Source: DATMBL01 sp050735975
GTDB taxonomy: Bacteria; Desulfobacterota; Binatia; UBA9968
Length of the DNA: 19,421 nt
Reading direction: 5' to 3'
Assembly (NCBI GenBank): GCA_050735975.1
Contig: JBOHVS010000264.1
Coordinates: forward strand, 1-19,421
The position numbers were made by a program, and so were the translations under genes. The notes under the pieces are model-generated. The model was not told the DNA's origin and searched no databases. It saw only the letters and a program-made list of their open reading frames with translations. Shown here in pieces: positions 1 to 7,105 of the stretch; the stretch's first letter is position 1; every line of letters begins with the position of its first letter.

Positions 1-233
1 CTGGCAAATTTGACCGAATCATTAGCCCTACCCTCGCATGGGTCAACATCGCCTTAGCTTTTTCGGTAAGCAAAAACGACATGATGGGACAACCTTGAAC
101 TGACGACACTAAGCCCGCCGGGCACGGCTCCTGCTTTTTTGGACGTTGTCACCAGCAATTTTGGCCGGCGTTCAAAACGCCGGCGGCTGGGGATGGCTTT
201 AAGAAAGATTACTACAAGAGAGGAGAAACTAAG
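1..233. other. Intergenic leader with a perfect hairpin
   Basis: No recognisable gene is seen. One forward frame is open from the left edge to a stop at 96-98 (about 31 codons), which could be the tail of a truncated upstream gene, but its residues match nothing I know. A perfect 9-bp hairpin with a 3-nt loop, GCCGGCGTT-CAA-AACGCCGGC, lies at 164-184, about 50 bases before the start codon at 234. It could be a terminator stem without a T-run or an element in the 5' leader of the small gene that follows. Confidence 0.5.
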
Positions 234-431
234 ATGAGAACTCAAGAGAGCGAAACTGAAAAACCGAGCTTTTGGCAGATGGTTTTTCTGCACAGCAGGG
301 TCAATGGCGCGCCCTACGAAGGTGAGAAGCTTACCGGTCACAGCTGGAACTGGCCGAAGGATACCTACCTTCAGCGCAGACTCAAAGAAGTTCGGTGGAA
401 CCGATTTCCCGATGCTAGTCAGTTGAACTGA
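234..431 (+). CDS. Small hypothetical protein, 65 aa
   Basis: This is a short unrecognised gene. Support for translation is a strong Shine-Dalgarno, AGAGGAGA, about 7-8 bases before the ATG, the best ribosome binding site in this part of the window. The product is polar, rich in Trp, Arg, Glu and Lys, with no signal peptide or membrane segment, so it is probably cytoplasmic. Trp residues cluster in the phrases KPSFWQMVF, HSWNWP and RWNRFP. A hairpin lies upstream (164-184) and a perfect 13-bp hairpin follows 17 bases after the stop (448-486), so it may be a self-contained monocistronic transcript. I assign no function. It could still be a chance frame, as 65 codons is short. Confidence 0.5.
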   Translation: MRTQESETEKPSFWQMVFLHSRVNGAPYEGEKLTGHSWNWPKDTYLQRRLKEVRWNRFPDASQLN

Positions 432-447
432 GACACATCACCGGTTA

Positions 448-486
448 CGCTCTCCCGCGCTTTCCCCCTTTTTGCGCGGGAGAGCG
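448..486 (+). terminator. Perfect 13-bp hairpin, probable transcription end of the small gene
   Basis: CGCTCTCCCGCGC (448-460) is the exact reverse complement of GCGCGGGAGAGCG (474-486), with a 13-nt pyrimidine-rich loop. It starts 17 bases after the preceding stop codon. There is no T-run after the stem, so a classical intrinsic terminator is not proven. An mRNA-stabilising 3' stem or a terminator of the T-less type are alternatives. Confidence 0.55.
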
Positions 487-564
487 TCCTTCCGATCCCA
501 AGAAGTTCTGCGCAGGCTACGACAAAGTAGTATAAAATTCTCAAGACATTCCCTCCAATTATCT

Positions 565-594
565 CTGACCTTTGCGTTCTTGGTGGTCTATAAT
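565..594 (+). promoter_or_regulatory. Sigma-70-like promoter for the LLM-hydrolase-CDGSH operon
   Basis: A perfect -10 hexamer TATAAT (589-594) lies 18 bases after CTGACC (565-570), which matches 4 of 6 bases of the -35 consensus. Transcription would start near 601, leaving a leader of about 85 bases before the ATG at 685. The rest of the 432-684 gap holds only the hairpin at 448-486 and unremarkable sequence. Confidence 0.45.
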
Positions 595-684
595 CTCCCC
601 TGTTCTCCAGCTATTGCTAATAAGAAACGGTTGTCGTAAGACCATGCACTGATTACAGGGCAACTGAATCGACTGGAGTCAACA

Positions 685-1929
685 ATGGAACCGGTACAGC
701 TCTTCTGCTGGCATTTCATGGCTTATCCGTACCTCGCCAAAGACTTTGACGAGAAACACGAATCAGGCTGGGTCACCGTGCCGAACAGCTTGTGGGACAA
801 TAACAAAGCGCGCGGCCTCTATCAGGAGTATATCGATCAGCTTACCTACGCCGATGAGCTGGGGTTCGACGGAATGGTCCTGAACGAGCATCACCAGAAT
901 ATCTACGGGCTGATGCCGTCGCCCAACATGATCGCCGCCGCATTAACGCAAAAAACCACGCGTGGAAAAATCGTCGTGCTCGGCAATCTTCTGCCGCTGC
1001 ACATGAATCCGATGAGAGTCGCTGAGGAATACGCGATGCTCGATCAGATGAGCAATGGCCGCTTGATTGCCGGTTTTGCGCCCGGCGGCGGGCCGGAGAC
1101 CTTCAACTACGATGTGCCGTCCGCCAACACGCGTGAGAAATTTTGGGAAGCAGCCGATCTGATCGTGCGGGCATGGACGGAAGACGGACCGTTTGCGCAT
1201 GAAGGCCGCTATTTCCCCCTTCGGTACGTGAATCTCTGGCCCAAGCCCTTGCAGAAACCGTTTCCGCCCGTTTGGATTCCCGGCTCTCGCAGTCCATCGA
1301 CGTTGGTTGAAGTAGCCAAGCGCGGTTACTGTTATTTTCTCTCTTCGCGTAGCCATGGCGGCGAAACGCACAGGGCGCAGCAGGAATTCGCCGCGGTCCT
1401 GGAAAAGCATGGCGACAAGTATCACCCATTCCGCTTCGGTATTCTGATGTCTACTTACGTTGCTGAGACGGATCAGCAGGCGCGCGATGAATGCGAGGAA
1501 GGGGTTTGGTATTTTCTGAAGAACTGTCTCAAAGGTCATCTCCGCCGCGAAGGCCGCCAACTCACCTATGGCCCCGGCGTTCCGTACATTCCGGCGGCCG
1601 CCTGGCGCGAATACCTCAAAACCTATAAACCCGGCCGAAAACTGTTGGGCGATGTGGAGAATTGGGAAGAGCTCGACGCGTCGCAGTCGATTATCGTCGG
1701 CAGCCCCGACACCGTGACCCGGCGCATCGGGGCGCTCATCGAGAAGGCGAAGGTGGGAAACCTGTTGATTCAATTCCAGCTAGGCAATTTGCCGGATCAT
1801 CTCGCGCGGAAGAGCATGAAGCTATTCGCGGAAAAAGTCGCACCGGCCCTGCGCCATGACTCTTTGAAGCAGTTCACGAAAGACTTTCCCGGAGCGAATG
1901 TCGAACATTCAGCAGAGGCGCTCCATTGA
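685..1929 (+). CDS. LLM-class flavin-dependent oxidoreductase (luciferase-like monooxygenase)
   Basis: This is a predicted cytoplasmic FMNH2- or F420-dependent monooxygenase/oxidoreductase of the bacterial luciferase-like TIM-barrel superfamily; the substrate is unknown. The 414-residue length is somewhat longer than many family members. Family hallmarks are ADELGFDGMVLNEHH near residues 56-70, a strand with LGNLLPLHMNPMRVAEEYAMLDQMSNGR at about 99-126 (seen as VAEEYAMLDQMSNGR), AGFAPGGGPE at 129-138, and a C-terminal GSPDTV helix start typical of the family. The ATG has a GGAG ribosome binding site (TGGAGTCAACAATG). Its stop overlaps the start of the next gene by 4 bases (TTGA), indicating translational coupling with an alpha/beta hydrolase. 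Such pairs are frequent in catabolic loci and suggest oxygenation followed by hydrolysis of an unidentified ester, lactone or carbon-carbon bond; that pathway is inference. Confidence 0.88.
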   Translation: MEPVQLFCWHFMAYPYLAKDFDEKHESGWVTVPNSLWDNNKARGLYQEYIDQLTYADELGFDGMVLNEHHQNIYGLMPSPNMIAAALTQKTTRGKIVVLGNLLPLHMNPMRVAEEYAMLDQMSNGRLIAGFAPGGGPETFNYDVPSANTREKFWEAADLIVRAWTEDGPFAHEGRYFPLRYVNLWPKPLQKPFPPVWIPGSRSPSTLVEVAKRGYCYFLSSRSHGGETHRAQQEFAAVLEKHGDKYHPFRFGILMSTYVAETDQQARDECEEGVWYFLKNCLKGHLRREGRQLTYGPGVPYIPAAAWREYLKTYKPGRKLLGDVENWEELDASQSIIVGSPDTVTRRIGALIEKAKVGNLLIQFQLGNLPDHLARKSMKLFAEKVAPALRHDSLKQFTKDFPGANVEHSAEALH

Positions 1930-2741
1930 GCGGACGCATCCTCGAAGTCAACCAGCGCAAGGTCTGCGTTCTTGAAGATGGCAGCGGGGCGCCGCTTATC
2001 TATCTGCACGGCTTCGCCGACGTTCACAGCGTCAAAGAAAGTTGGCTGCCGTTTCATGAGCGGCTCGCCAAGCACACGCGTGTGATTGCCCCCGCGCATC
2101 CCGGGTGCGCCCAAACCGACGAAGACAAAGACCTCGATACGATCGAGGACGTGGTCTTTCACTACTTGGAGGTTTTCGATGCTCTGCAGGCTTCTCGTTT
2201 CGATCTCGTCGGCAGTTGTGTCGGCGGCTGGATCGCGGCGGAGCTAGCGGTGCGCCATCCCGAGAAGATTCGTAAGTTGGTGCTAATTGGCGCCACCGGT
2301 CTCTTCGTGCAAGGCGCTCCCATCGGCGATGTTTTCATGATGGCCCAACCGGAGCGGGGCTCCAGTTACGCCGGACTGCGAACTCTGCTGTTTGCCGGCA
2401 AACATCACCCGAAAGGGCTCGAACTTTTCCCGGACGGCATGGGTGAACTGGAAGACGAGCTGCGTCGCTATCAGATGCTCCGGTTCGGCTCGCGCATCGG
2501 CTTCAAGCCGCCCTATTTTTACAACCATTCACTCGGAAACCGCTTGCATCGGATCTCCGCCCCGGCGCTCGTCATCTGGGGTGAGAAAGATAACATGGTC
2601 CCGCGCGCCCATGGAGAGACTTACGCGCGCGCGATCCCGCATGCCGAGCCGTTGAGAATTATTGAGCAGGCAGGCCACAGCGCGCACGTGGAGAAATCCG
2701 ACGTGACTGCCCAGTTGGTTTTGGATTTCTTAGCAGGATAG
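1926..2741 (+). CDS. Alpha/beta hydrolase with a Cys nucleophile
   Basis: This 271-residue cytoplasmic hydrolase has the alpha/beta-hydrolase order: oxyanion-loop LHGF (residues 27-30), nucleophile elbow VGSCVGGW (95-102), acid GEKDNMVP (Asp222) and final His in QAGHSAH (His251). The elbow nucleophile is Cys98, codon TGT, not the usual Ser. Cys-His-Asp triads are known in dienelactone hydrolases, which also use a G-x-C-x-G elbow. The sequence otherwise resembles the meta-cleavage hydrolase/lipase-like group. The start is a TTG that shares TTGA with the stop of the LLM gene, with GAGG a few bases upstream, so the two are likely co-translated. The pairing suggests it hydrolyses the product of the flavin enzyme. 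The substrate is unknown. Confidence 0.85.
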   Translation: MSGRILEVNQRKVCVLEDGSGAPLIYLHGFADVHSVKESWLPFHERLAKHTRVIAPAHPGCAQTDEDKDLDTIEDVVFHYLEVFDALQASRFDLVGSCVGGWIAAELAVRHPEKIRKLVLIGATGLFVQGAPIGDVFMMAQPERGSSYAGLRTLLFAGKHHPKGLELFPDGMGELEDELRRYQMLRFGSRIGFKPPYFYNHSLGNRLHRISAPALVIWGEKDNMVPRAHGETYARAIPHAEPLRIIEQAGHSAHVEKSDVTAQLVLDFLAG

Positions 2742-2787
2742 TTTCGGCGTGAGTTCTACGCCCCTAACCCATCCGGAGGAGGACGGT

Positions 2788-2982
2788 ATGGCAGGAGTAA
2801 CCGTTAAGGCACTGCAGAATGGGCCGTATGAAGTGGCGGGCGGAGCAAAGTTGGTCGATTATCAAGGCAAAGAGTGCGAAGAAAGCGAAACCGATCCTCT
2901 TTATCTCTGCCGATGCGGCCAATCCAGGAACAAGCCGTTCTGCGACGGCACGCATAACGATATCGGTTTCAAATCCGAATAG
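2788..2982 (+). CDS. CDGSH-type [2Fe-2S] protein, 64 aa
   Basis: A small soluble iron-sulfur protein. The motif CRCGQSRNKPFCDGTH has the CDGSH (mitoNEET-like) pattern C-x-C-x8-C-x3-H: Cys41, Cys43, Cys52 and His56 would bind one [2Fe-2S] cluster with three Cys and one His. The domain occupies most of the protein, with residues 9-40 preceding it. I chose the ATG at 2788 because GGAGGAGGA lies immediately upstream at ideal spacing; an in-frame GTG at 2749 would add 13 residues but lacks a good site. It follows the alpha/beta hydrolase by 46 bases on the same strand. It may pass electrons to, or sense redox state for, the flavin enzyme; this is inferred from position only. Confidence 0.88.
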   Translation: MAGVTVKALQNGPYEVAGGAKLVDYQGKECEESETDPLYLCRCGQSRNKPFCDGTHNDIGFKSE

Positions 2983-3161
2983 TCGGCTAGACCCCCTCAT
3001 CTTTCTTGGCGTGCTTTGCGTCTCCGCGCGAGTCATAGTTTTTCCGATTCCGTAGCCCAAAATTCGAGCCTTAGTTCCGTCAATATGCCATTAGCTATCC
3101 GCCATACGGTAACTACGAGGAACATTATGAAGTTAGTAAGTTGGTTTCAAACCGGTCTTGC
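2983..3161. other. Gap between convergent genes with a degenerate repeat trace
   Basis: This 179-base gap separates the CDGSH gene from the convergent tamB end. No hairpin terminator is evident. CTTTGCGTCTCCGCGCGAG (3014-3032) resembles a CTTTGCGTC word repeat, and a related fragment, CTTTGCGTTCTTGG, occurs at 570-583. These may be eroded copies of a dispersed repeat, but the match is short. Confidence 0.3.
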
Positions 3162-6100
3162 TCAATATTGCTTTCGCCAAAACAGATCGACGCCGCTGTT
3201 TCCCTGCGGGGTGGTTGAACCTTTGAGTTGCCAGTTGGGCGCTAGATTGTATTCAACCGAGTATTCCTGCTTTCTTTCGCCGCCGAATTCTTGCGCGCCG
3301 GCCACGTAGATGTCTTCGGTAATATATTTACCCACGCCGATTCGCGCCTCCGATACGCTTTCACCAAAGCCGAACTCCAGGTTGTCAACGCCTAATCGTT
3401 TCGCCACCGATTGACGCAGGCCCGAAGCGACGAAATTGGCCGTCGTTCGTAGTGCGCGAGCTTGAAGCGAAGTCTGCTCTCCTTCGCTGAGTCCAGCGAC
3501 CGGTTTGCCGAACAGCAGAGTGGAAAGAATGTCTGCCTGCTCCATAGCCGGATCGCTGCGCAAGGCGAGCGTAGGTTTCTTGGCGGTGCCGCCCAAAAGC
3601 AAATCGATCTGATGCTGGGGAAGCTTGTGGCGGGCGACAACGTCGAGAGTCGGATCGATTTCGCTCCCTCCCGTGAACACAAGCTGTCCCTTTTCGATCT
3701 CGAACCTCTTTCCATGGAATGAATACCAACCGCGCACGCTTTCAACCGTTCCGGTTAACGACACTTCCTCCTGAGGCTCCTTTCTAATTCGCAGACGTCC
3801 CATCAACTCGATCGAACCCTCATCAAGATAGACCCAGGTGCCGCGGGGCACCACGGCGGTAATATCCAAGCCAAGCCGCCGGTAAAGCGCATTCTGCGGC
3901 GAGGAGTCTTCAGCGCGTTTAGATTCCGTTTTCCCTGCGGCTGCCTGCTTCTTCGTTTCAATTAGCTCTTGCTCGTTTTCGACCACAACGATGGTCGGGT
4001 CCCGCGGCGGCGGGCCTTTCTGTCGGAGCACGGCAAGATCGGGTCGTAACTTGGACTGGGTCAAAGTCAAGGAACCTCTAAGGAACGGCTGTTGCTGCGA
4101 GCCCAGCGCAATAAGGCGTCCCGACACTGCCGCGACATACTCGGGCGTGTTCACGAATCGGAAATCGTCGGCGTTAAGTGTCAGGTTGATGGCGGCAAAA
4201 CTATAATTTTTGAGGCTGATCTTGCCCCCTCCCGTCAGACGTCCGCCTCCGGATCGGGCGGAGATGCGAGTGATTTGAATCGCGTCGGGAACAATTCTCG
4301 CCTGAACGTCTACGCCCCTCACAACAAGACCAAGCTGCTTGACGCGGCCCTGGGCCTGCTGCAATTCCACAGTGCCTGTCGGCCGAAGCGCATTGGCGGG
4401 GCCGCGCAAATGGATATCAAGTACGAGATTCCCCTGGACGTTTTCGATTTCGTTACTGACCAGTCCGAGAAAAGCGGGACGGAGGCCGTCGGAACGGACA
4501 CGCAGATCGGCTTCTCCCAGCACAGCTACGGATTTTTCTCCGCCCCAGCCAAGATAAACCGGGATTCCGCCCTTAGCCGTGAGAAAGTGAGACGCGTCTT
4601 GCCGCAAAATCATGTCAACCGTTAGCCGTTCATCTTTGTAGAAGGCCTCGCCGGCCAATCCCGCGTAACGCTGTCCGGCTATCGTCAGCGGCTCCACCTT
4701 CAATTTGCCCTGCAGCAACGGTCTTGCCGCTGAGCCACGTAACTCCACTTCCGCAGTCAACACGCCTTCGACCCTGGGATCTGTTGCCAAGAACGGCCGC
4801 AACTCTTCGAGAGGAAAACTCCGCACCTGCACGTTGAGATCCTGTGATCCCTCCAAAGCTAAGATTCCTTGGGCCCGCACGCTCCGGGTCTCGCTTTGCA
4901 GGACAAGGTCATTAATCGTGATCCTGTTGTCCTTCAGTTGAAACGAGGTCGGTTGTGCAATGCGCCACGTGCCTATAGAAAGTCGCAGCGTAAGTTGCTC
5001 GACTAGAAAATCCGTCGAATCCGAGCTGTATCGGGCCTGGCCGCGCAAACGGTGGGTGCGGTTCTCCCTGTCCTCCGCAACGATATTCGCTTGAATGTTC
5101 ATCGGCTCCATACCGGCGAGAGACAGATCCGCCTGCAGCGAACGCAACGGGACACCGGCGACGATTTCGCGGCTGGTGAGTTTTATCGTCCCCTTCGGTC
5201 GTGCGCTACCGATGCCGGAGACATTCCACGCGGCGCTGCCGGTTTGAAAGGACGCCGCCGCCAGCTGAACGTTGGAGAGATTCGCCTTTCCTTCGAGCGC
5301 GATTGCTTTCAGAGAGCCGGCTGCGCTGCCCTTTCCATTGAGGCTTCCTTTAGCATCAAGCCCCGCCAGAGCAGCCCAAGGAGCAATCTCTTGAGCGCGC
5401 ACTACATACGTGACCCTACCGCTTGGGGTCTCGGCAAAAACACTGATTTTCCCTTCGGCGTCCAGTGTCGTTCCCTGAGACGCAAGCTTCCCCTCGCTCA
5501 GGGCTAGAATTCCCTGGCGCAGGCTTCCCGCTATCTTCCCTTGTAAATCCTCAACGGGTCCCAGCCGGGAGGGAAGAACCGTAACCCTACCCGAAGCGTC
5601 CAACATAGTTGGATCTGTCCCGCGGCCTTTGAACCAAGCGTCAAGATTGACTTCACCGGTCATGGGAACCGATACGGAGGCCGCTTTCGCCGTGTTTTGG
5701 ACATCGAGTTTCCGAACCGTCAGATTTGCCTCATAGGAAAGCGGATCGGTTAGAGCGATTTGGCCTTCCATCAGCGCTTTACCGTTCTTGCTCGTCAATT
5801 TTGTATCCAAAGCAATTCTTTGTTCCCGGAGGTCACCAGAAAGCTCAAGATCCCCTAGTTTCCACTGCTGAACCACCAGACCGGAAACTGCGGCGCGAGT
5901 CGAGGCTCGAGCGTTTTGGAAGCTCGTCCCGTTAAACGATATCCGCCCGTTGAGAAGTCCGCCGATTTGGGCAATGCTCAGGACTTTCTCGATGACAAAA
6001 TTTTTAACCTCGACGGTTCCTTGCAACCTTGTTTCTGGTGGTGTCAGGTCGGCAACAACGACCGGAAGCAGATTTCCATCCGGAAACCTGAGCGTTCCGG

Positions 6101-6983
6101 CAACGCGCAAGGCTGAAGTCTGCCCGGTAATCTTCATCGAACCGGACAAATCCTGTTGCACGGGAATTTCCGGCATCAGCAGCCTTATTTCCGAAGCGGC
6201 AAGTCGGTTAAGCTCGAGATTTAATGAGACCGCGGGCTCTGAAAGATCGCGAATCTTACCGGATAGGCGGAAGTGCGATTCCGGTGTGCGCATAGTCAAT
6301 TCCCGAACCTCCAGGGCCGATTCCGAATCGCTCACTTGAGATGAAAACGCGGTCCTCCACCGGATTGGAGGAAGTCCCTCCGTCGCAAGATCGAAATTTA
6401 GCGCGGCAACATCCGCTTCTATACCTGAATCAAGCAGCGCCAGATTTCCTTCGCCTGATATCGATGTGAGCTGCACCAGTCTACCCTCGGCTAACCGGGC
6501 ATCGATCCGGCCTTTACTCACGCTGATTCGACGGAGAACGATAGCCACGTTCTGAGGCTCTTCCGGCGCGGCCGGTTTGAGCAATGAGGCAATGTTCCAC
6601 TGCCCGCTGTCGTCCTGCCTCAAGTTGATAACCGGCTCATTGATCTCGATTCGAGAAATATGCAGGCTGGAAGAAAACAGAAAAGAAATGGCTTGCCGGA
6701 CCAAGCCAAAGGTCAGCGAGAGCCTCGGGGTTGAGATCACCTCGGTTCCATTTTGACGGATCGAGACGTTGTGAAAGTGGAGTTGCCGCCAAACCGATCC
6801 GCTGATCCGTTCAAATCTTACTTCGCCGTTGACGGAATCTTGCACTGCCGCGAGCGCCTGCTCACGCAACAACGTCCGAAAGTCGTCGGTCTGGGTGTAA
6901 AACCACGCGCTGACTGTAACCACGAAGAGGATCATCGCGACACAGGAGAGAATCCATAAAGTGAATCGCAAAGTTCCTGTCAT
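3162..6983 (-). CDS. tamB: TamB, translocation and assembly module inner-membrane-anchored protein
   Basis: TamB spans the periplasm and works with the Omp85 protein TamA in outer-membrane assembly and/or bulk phospholipid transport. The product has 1273 residues, near the usual 1200-1400. A single N-terminal membrane anchor lies at about 7-28 (LWILSCVAMILFVVTVSAW). The long middle is beta-rich and repetitive, with recurring L-x-G-x-h-x-h phrases typical of AsmA-like/TamB beta-taco folds. The C-terminal DUF490/TamB domain (about 1033-1273) carries VRGWYSFHGKRFEIEKGQ, IDPTLDVVA, LALRSDP and DILSTLLFG, all family signatures, and ends in the aromatic strand VDLFWRKQY. It lies 122 bases downstream of tamA on the same strand, the standard arrangement, so the two are probably co-transcribed. 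Confidence 0.93.
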   Translation of the reverse strand: MTGTLRFTLWILSCVAMILFVVTVSAWFYTQTDDFRTLLREQALAAVQDSVNGEVRFERISGSVWRQLHFHNVSIRQNGTEVISTPRLSLTFGLVRQAISFLFSSSLHISRIEINEPVINLRQDDSGQWNIASLLKPAAPEEPQNVAIVLRRISVSKGRIDARLAEGRLVQLTSISGEGNLALLDSGIEADVAALNFDLATEGLPPIRWRTAFSSQVSDSESALEVRELTMRTPESHFRLSGKIRDLSEPAVSLNLELNRLAASEIRLLMPEIPVQQDLSGSMKITGQTSALRVAGTLRFPDGNLLPVVVADLTPPETRLQGTVEVKNFVIEKVLSIAQIGGLLNGRISFNGTSFQNARASTRAAVSGLVVQQWKLGDLELSGDLREQRIALDTKLTSKNGKALMEGQIALTDPLSYEANLTVRKLDVQNTAKAASVSVPMTGEVNLDAWFKGRGTDPTMLDASGRVTVLPSRLGPVEDLQGKIAGSLRQGILALSEGKLASQGTTLDAEGKISVFAETPSGRVTYVVRAQEIAPWAALAGLDAKGSLNGKGSAAGSLKAIALEGKANLSNVQLAAASFQTGSAAWNVSGIGSARPKGTIKLTSREIVAGVPLRSLQADLSLAGMEPMNIQANIVAEDRENRTHRLRGQARYSSDSTDFLVEQLTLRLSIGTWRIAQPTSFQLKDNRITINDLVLQSETRSVRAQGILALEGSQDLNVQVRSFPLEELRPFLATDPRVEGVLTAEVELRGSAARPLLQGKLKVEPLTIAGQRYAGLAGEAFYKDERLTVDMILRQDASHFLTAKGGIPVYLGWGGEKSVAVLGEADLRVRSDGLRPAFLGLVSNEIENVQGNLVLDIHLRGPANALRPTGTVELQQAQGRVKQLGLVVRGVDVQARIVPDAIQITRISARSGGGRLTGGGKISLKNYSFAAINLTLNADDFRFVNTPEYVAAVSGRLIALGSQQQPFLRGSLTLTQSKLRPDLAVLRQKGPPPRDPTIVVVENEQELIETKKQAAAGKTESKRAEDSSPQNALYRRLGLDITAVVPRGTWVYLDEGSIELMGRLRIRKEPQEEVSLTGTVESVRGWYSFHGKRFEIEKGQLVFTGGSEIDPTLDVVARHKLPQHQIDLLLGGTAKKPTLALRSDPAMEQADILSTLLFGKPVAGLSEGEQTSLQARALRTTANFVASGLRQSVAKRLGVDNLEFGFGESVSEARIGVGKYITEDIYVAGAQEFGGERKQEYSVEYNLAPNWQLKGSTTPQGNSGVDLFWRKQY

Positions 6984-7105
6984 AAAATCACTCTAGCACG
7001 CAAACCGCGTTCAATCGCTTCGCTCGGTTCAAGCGCTGCGGCTTGAACCAAAAAAGAAATCCATCACTCGAGTACGGGCACCCCCATCTCGTTTTTCACA
7101 GCGTG
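6984..7105. repeat. tamA-tamB gap with a perfect hairpin made of TTGAAC words
   Basis: GGTTCAAGC (7026-7034) and GCTTGAACC (7041-7049) form a perfect 9-bp stem with a 6-nt loop. A related arm, GTTCAATCGC, precedes it at 7009-7018. The word CGGCTTGAAC (7039-7048) is repeated exactly at 15354-15363, before the TPR gene. The stem could tune the relative expression of tamA and tamB. No T-run follows on the coding (minus) strand, so it is unlikely to be a strong terminator. Confidence 0.5.

Noticed and set aside
54..341. 95-residue minus-strand frame at the left edge
   Set aside because: It overlaps the small forward gene with a strong ribosome binding site, and its sequence is low-complexity Ser/Leu-rich without a start signal.
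943..1773. 276-residue open frame on the minus strand
   Set aside because: It lies entirely inside the well-supported LLM oxidoreductase gene and shows no recognisable domain; it is a shadow of GC-rich codon use.
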